Source: Rhodospirillales bacterium (GTDB lineage Bacteria > Pseudomonadota > Alphaproteobacteria > Reyranellales > Reyranellaceae). From it: 39,169 bases of DNA. Positions within the stretch are counted from its first letter, which is position 1. Every line of letters starts with the position of its first letter. The stretch spans positions 1-39,169 of the forward strand of contig WHTW01000069.1 of NCBI GenBank assembly GCA_009377525.1. Reading direction: 5' to 3'. Shown here piece after piece: positions 34,861 through 39,169 of the stretch. The notes beneath the pieces were generated by a model, which was given only the letters and a program-made list of their open reading frames with translations, ran no database searches and was not told the DNA's origin. The position numbers were made by a program, and so were the translations under genes.

Positions 34861-35120
34861 CGGCGGCGAACCCGCATGGAGAGGGGAGGTGTCGTATCGG
34901 CGGCAACGCGTAGCGTGTCAACGTCCGCGCTGCGGATCAATCCTGCGGCGCAATCGCGCCCAAAGCATGGCGCGACGCCATTTGGGTTGCGTCGTCGAAG
35001 CGGATAGGCCATCGTCTTTCAAGTGACGATTCCGCAGAAGGGTCGCAAGTGTTTGGGAGGCAAGGGTAATTTCGCGGCGCCGGAGCGTTGAATGAGCCGG
35101 CCTACGAAACCAGCGTGAAC

Positions 35121-35908
35121 ATGGCAGGACCGACTTCTTCCAGCGGCTCGCCGCTGCTCAGCGTGCGCGACGTCTCGGTCCGCTTCGGCGGCATCGTGGC
35201 GCTCGATGGCGTTACCTTCGACGTCACGTCCGGACTGATCGCGGGGCTGATCGGCCCCAACGGCGCCGGCAAGACGACCCTGTTCAATTGCCTGAGTCGG
35301 CTCTACACGCCCAACGGCGGCGACATCCTGTTCGAGGGCGTGTCGATCCTGAACCGGCCGCGCCACGACATCCCGCGCATCGGCATCGGCCGCACCTTCC
35401 AGAACGTGGCGCTGTTCGACCGCATGTCGGTGCTCGACAACGTCAGGGTCGGCTGCCACAGCGTCAGCAGCACCAGCTTCTTCGACAACGCGCTGCGCCT
35501 GCCCAAGGTCCAGCCTGAAGAGGCGCACGTCGCGGCGCGCGCCCATGAGCTGATCGCCTTCATGGACCTCGTGCCCTTCACCAACGCCATAGCGGGCGGC
35601 CTGCCGTTCCCCATCCGCAAGCGCGTCGAGCTCGCCCGCGCCCTCGCCTCCAGCCCCAAGCTGCTGCTGCTCGACGAGCCGGCGGCCGGGCTGAATCATG
35701 AGGAGATCGAGGTGCTGAAGGGCCAGATTCGGCGCGTGCGCGACACCCAGCACGTCACCGTGCTGCTGGTCGAGCATCACATGAGCCTGGTCATGTCGGT
35801 GTCCGACAAGGTGGTCGCCATCGACTTCGGCAAGAAGATCGCCGACGGCACCCCGGCGGAGGTGCAGCGCGATCCCGAAGTGATCCGTGCCTACCTGGGG
35901 ACCTCGTG

Positions 35909-35909
<1 letters not shown>
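35121..35909 (+). CDS. livG: Branched-chain amino-acid/amide ABC transporter ATPase LivG
   Basis: The product is about 262 aa, a LivG-type ATPase. Walker A is GPNGAGKTT, the Q-loop is GRTFQNVALF, Walker B is KLLLLDEPAAG, the H-loop is LLVEHHM. The signature loop reads LPFPIRKRVELARA; relatives usually have Gly where the second Pro stands (35610-35612). The start is unclear: ATG 35121 lacks a clear ribosome-binding site, and an in-frame TTG at 35088 has GGAG too close. The next gene starts in its stop codon (TGATG), so translation is coupled. First gene of the five-gene Liv operon; 260 bases upstream hold its promoter, with nothing clear to me. Confidence 0.9.
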
Positions 35910-36622
<713 letters not shown>

Positions 36623-36631
36623 GGCAGAAGA

Positions 36632-37537
36632 ATGGAACAGTTCCTCCAGCAGCTCGCCTCCGGCCTCGCCAACGGCGCCATCTATGCCTGTGTCGCTCTG
36701 GCGCTGGTCATGATCTACGTGTCGACGGCCCACATCAATTTCGCCCAGGGCGAGATGGCGATGTTCAGCACGTACCTGAGCTGGCAGCTCATGTCCTGGG
36801 GCATGAGCTTCTGGCTGGCGTTCATCGTCGCCGTAGTGCTGTCTTTCCTCATGGGCGTGCTGATCGAGAGGCTGATCCTCAGACCCCTGCACAGCGCGCC
36901 GGTCCTGTCCCTCATCGTGGTCTTCATCGGCCTGCTCGCCATCTTCAACTCGCTGGCGGGCGCGATCTGGAGCTATCTGATCAAGGAATATCCTTCGCCG
37001 TTCCCCAAGACCAGCTTCGGCATCGCCGGGGTCATCGGCCCGCACCAGCTGGGCGTCGTGGTCGTGACTCTGATCGTGCTCGGCCTGCTGTTCGCCTTCT
37101 TCCGCTACACGCCGCTGGGACTGGCCATGCGCGCCGCGGCGCAGAACCCGCAGATGGCCCGCCTGGTCGGCGTCCGGGTCGACTGGATGCTGGCGTTGGG
37201 TTGGGGCCTCGCCGCCTCGGTCGGCGCCGTCGCCGGGATCATGGTCGCCCACATCGTCTATCTCGATCCCAACATGATGGGCGGCATCCTGCTCTATGCC
37301 TTCGCCAGCGCCCTGGTGGGCGGCATCTCCAATCCGGCGGGCGCCGTGGCCGGCGGCTTCATCGTCGGCATCCTGGAGAACATGGTGGCCTTCGCCGGCA
37401 ACCAGATCGAGAAGACGACCGGCATCTACATCATCGGCAACGGCGAGAAGCTCACGGTGGCCCTTATCATCGTCATCTTCGTCCTGACGGTGAAGCCGGC
37501 CGGCCTGTTCGGCCGCGTCGTCGTGAAGAGAGTCTGA
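36632..37537 (+). CDS. livH: Branched-chain amino-acid/amide ABC transporter permease LivH
   Basis: The product is 301 aa, with about eight hydrophobic membrane segments. It starts MEQFLQQLASGLANGAIYAC, with AINFAQGE-like HINFAQGEMAMF, both hallmarks of LivH. TPLGLAMRAAAQNPQMARLVG is the cytoplasmic EAA-type loop that contacts the ATPases (quoted in part: RAAAQNPQMARLVG). AGAAG lies just before the ATG. It forms the inner-membrane channel together with LivM, which begins after a single base. Confidence 0.92.
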   Translation: MEQFLQQLASGLANGAIYACVALALVMIYVSTAHINFAQGEMAMFSTYLSWQLMSWGMSFWLAFIVAVVLSFLMGVLIERLILRPLHSAPVLSLIVVFIGLLAIFNSLAGAIWSYLIKEYPSPFPKTSFGIAGVIGPHQLGVVVVTLIVLGLLFAFFRYTPLGLAMRAAAQNPQMARLVGVRVDWMLALGWGLAASVGAVAGIMVAHIVYLDPNMMGGILLYAFASALVGGISNPAGAVAGGFIVGILENMVAFAGNQIEKTTGIYIIGNGEKLTVALIIVIFVLTVKPAGLFGRVVVKRV

Positions 37538-37538
37538 C

Positions 37539-38606
37539 ATGAGCAACAACAAGACCTGGGTGCTGGGCCTGATCGTTGCGGCCCTCGTGCTGCCGCTGCT
37601 GAAGCCCGTGTTTCCGGAGCAGATCTCGGACTACAGGCTGTTTCTTTTCAGCACGATGATCATCGCCTCGATCGCGGTGCTGGGCTTGAACCTGCTGACC
37701 GGCTTCAACGGGCAGTTCTCGCTGGGCCATGGCGCCTTCTATGCCGTCGGCGCCTACACGGCGGCGATCCTGATGGACCAGCTCAACTTCCCGTACTGGG
37801 CGACGATACCGGCCGCGGCGATCGTCTGCTTCATCGTCGGCTATCTGTTCGGGTTGCCGGCACTCAAGCTCGAGGGTCATTACCTCGCGCTGGCGACGTT
37901 CGCGCTCGCCCTCGCCGTGCCGCAGATCCTCAAATACAGGTGGCTCGAGGGCCTGACCGGCGGCGTGCAGGGCATCGTGCTGCTGAAGCCCGAGGTACCG
38001 TTCGGCCTGCCACTCAGCGAAGACCAGTGGCTCTACTACTTCTGCCTGATCACGATGATCATCCTGTACTGGGCGGCAGCGAACATGCTGAACAGCCGCA
38101 GCGGCCGGGCCATCATGGCGATCCGCGATCAGAACATGGCCGCCGAGACGATGGGCATCGACATCGCCCTCTACAAGACCGTCACCTTCGGCATAAGCGC
38201 CGCCTATACCGGCATCGCCGGCGCACTTTCGGCCTTGGCCATCGCCTTCGTCGCCCCCGACAGCTTCACCATCTTCCTGTCGATCAAGTTCCTGATCGGC
38301 CTGGTCGTCGGCGGTATGGGCTCGCTCATCGGCTCCGTGATCGGCGGCATATTCTACGTACTGGTCGACAACTCGGCGCAGGCGCTGTCGCAGTTCGTCA
38401 AGAACGACCTCGGCCTGCCATTCGACCTGTCTGCCTACACCGTGTTCGGCATCCTGCTGATTGTCATCATCTATGTGATGCCGATGGGCATCGCCGGCGG
38501 CCTGTACTTCCTCTGGCGCAGGCTGCGGACGGCCGGTGCCTTTGGACAACGCGTTCCCGGACGGATGCAGCCGCAGGCCGTTCCGTCTGACCGCAAACCG
38601 CACTAG
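37539..38606 (+). CDS. livM: Branched-chain amino-acid/amide ABC transporter permease LivM
   Basis: The product is 355 aa, multi-spanning. LLTGFNGQFSLGHGAFYAVG is the LivM family hallmark, and the EAA-type loop reads SRSGRAIMAIRDQNMAAETM. The start ATG follows the livH stop by one base, so translation is coupled. The C-terminal tail after the last membrane helix is Arg/Pro-rich and probably cytoplasmic. Partner of LivH in the translocation pore. Confidence 0.92.
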   Translation: MSNNKTWVLGLIVAALVLPLLKPVFPEQISDYRLFLFSTMIIASIAVLGLNLLTGFNGQFSLGHGAFYAVGAYTAAILMDQLNFPYWATIPAAAIVCFIVGYLFGLPALKLEGHYLALATFALALAVPQILKYRWLEGLTGGVQGIVLLKPEVPFGLPLSEDQWLYYFCLITMIILYWAAANMLNSRSGRAIMAIRDQNMAAETMGIDIALYKTVTFGISAAYTGIAGALSALAIAFVAPDSFTIFLSIKFLIGLVVGGMGSLIGSVIGGIFYVLVDNSAQALSQFVKNDLGLPFDLSAYTVFGILLIVIIYVMPMGIAGGLYFLWRRLRTAGAFGQRVPGRMQPQAVPSDRKPH

Positions 38607-38633
38607 CGTTCGCAACCACAGTTTCAATCGAGT

Positions 38634-38654
38634 GAGGAGTAGTTGATGGCGTAA
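38634..38654 (+). other. Two-codon mini-ORF (ATG GCG TAA) with strong ribosome-binding site
   Basis: GAGGAG (38634-38639) precedes ATG-GCG-TAA (38646-38654) by 6 bases. The mini-ORF lies between livM and the binding-protein gene, 19 bases before the latter's ATG. It might be a remnant of a start site, or could tune ribosome loading on the binding-protein cistron. Chance is quite possible. Confidence 0.3.
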
Positions 38655-38673
38655 ACCAACAGGGAGCAGCACC

Positions 38674-39169
38674 ATGAAGACCAACAGGCGTACTTTCGTG
38701 GGCGGCGTTGCCGCTGCCACGATGCTTTCGGGTTCCCGAGTAGCGTTCGCTCAGAAGAAGTACGATGACGGGGCGACCGACAAGGAGATCAAGATCGGTC
38801 ATACCAATCCCTACAGTGGGCCGGCGTCTTCTTACGGTGTCATCGGCAAGTGCGAAGAGGCCTACTGGAAGAGTGTCAATGACAGGGGCGGCGTCAACGG
38901 CCGCATGATCAAGTTCATCACGCTCGACGACGGCTACAGCCCGCCCAAGACCGTGGAAATGATCCGCCAGCTCGTCGAGCAGGACAAGGTGCTGTGCACC
39001 TACAACACACTGGGCACGCCGACCAACACGGCGATCCACAAGTACATGAACCAGAAGAAGGTGCCGCAGCTCTTCGTCGCCACCGGCGCGTCGAAGTGGG
39101 GCAAGCCCAAGGAGTTCCCGTGGACGATGGGCTATCAGCCCGACTACCACACCGAAGCCGTCATCTATG
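38674..39169 (+). CDS. ABC transporter periplasmic substrate-binding protein (Liv-type), N-terminal part
   Basis: The gene is cut by the window end; 165 codons are visible. It begins MKTNRRTFVGGVAAATMLSG with an R-R-x-F twin-arginine-like motif and a cleavage site near A-F-A-Q (residues 24-27). The mature part starts with EIKIGHTNPYSGPASSYGV, the usual opening of type I periplasmic binding folds of the Liv/amide family, followed by NDRGGVNGRMIKFITLDDGY. AGGGAG lies 7 bases before ATG 38674. A gap of 67 bases after livM is larger than the other gaps in the operon and may allow separate, higher expression. It would deliver the substrate (branched-chain amino acid, amide or urea-like) to LivHM. 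Confidence 0.9.
   Translation, partial: MKTNRRTFVGGVAAATMLSGSRVAFAQKKYDDGATDKEIKIGHTNPYSGPASSYGVIGKCEEAYWKSVNDRGGVNGRMIKFITLDDGYSPPKTVEMIRQLVEQDKVLCTYNTLGTPTNTAIHKYMNQKKVPQLFVATGASKWGKPKEFPWTMGYQPDYHTEAVIY

Overview
The window is high-GC DNA with alphaproteobacterial character. This rests on the overall codon and GC style, an RpoE/ChrR-type sigma/anti-sigma pair, a complete Liv-type ABC operon with a Tat-like leader on its binding protein, and abundant short palindromic intergenic elements. A soil or environmental member of the Hyphomicrobiales/Rhodospirillales (Bradyrhizobium- or Reyranella-like) is my best guess; no 16S or other placing marker is present.

Layout. (1) 1-2542: a class III aminotransferase and an agmatinase/ureohydrolase (speB-like) in one operon. 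(2) 2543-5613: an accessory patch with visibly lower GC. The 3' part of the agmatinase gene recurs here twice, as diverged and broken copies, and foreign cargo lies between and inside the copies: a decayed two-gene module, an ABM-like gene and a TumE/TumA-type toxin-antitoxin pair. (3) 5546-12021: a small unknown gene and a very large glycine-rich autotransporter on the minus strand. (4) 12305-21001: three tandem paralogous S53 (sedolisin/kumamolisin) proteases, all with an intact E/D/D/S set, a DUF4114-like C-terminal domain and no N-terminal signal peptide, divergent from the autotransporter. (5) 21002-22183: a gene-poor stretch with a CTAG-bounded palindromic element, a possible lipoprotein gene, a sigma70-like promoter, a hairpin and four clusters of triple 9-bp repeats. 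(6) 22184-28422: metabolic and regulatory genes: Fe-alcohol dehydrogenase, M20 peptidase, ECF sigma factor with cupin anti-sigma factor, CMD-family protein, and a frameshifted MlrC-like M81 peptidase. (7) 28419-33594: 2OG-Fe(II) oxygenase with a peroxiredoxin-like N-terminus, tRNA-Val(CAC), gph, glmU and glmS (the UDP-GlcNAc pathway). (8) 33757-39169: an EF-hand protein with seven EF-type loops, then livG-livF-livH-livM and the start of the substrate-binding protein, which runs off the window.

Working together: the ureohydrolase and aminotransferase could release and transaminate an amine from a guanidino compound. GlmS and GlmU make the amino-sugar precursor for peptidoglycan and LPS. The Liv cluster is a complete branched-chain amino-acid/amide importer. 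The sigma/anti-sigma pair is a stress switch of the RpoE-ChrR type, although the anti-sigma zinc motif has lost both cysteines. The two most unusual structural signals are the repeated agmatinase 3' ends with cargo between them, and a family of palindromic elements bounded by CTAGAGC/GCTCTAG whose terminal CTAG supplies the TAG stop codon of four flanking reading frames.
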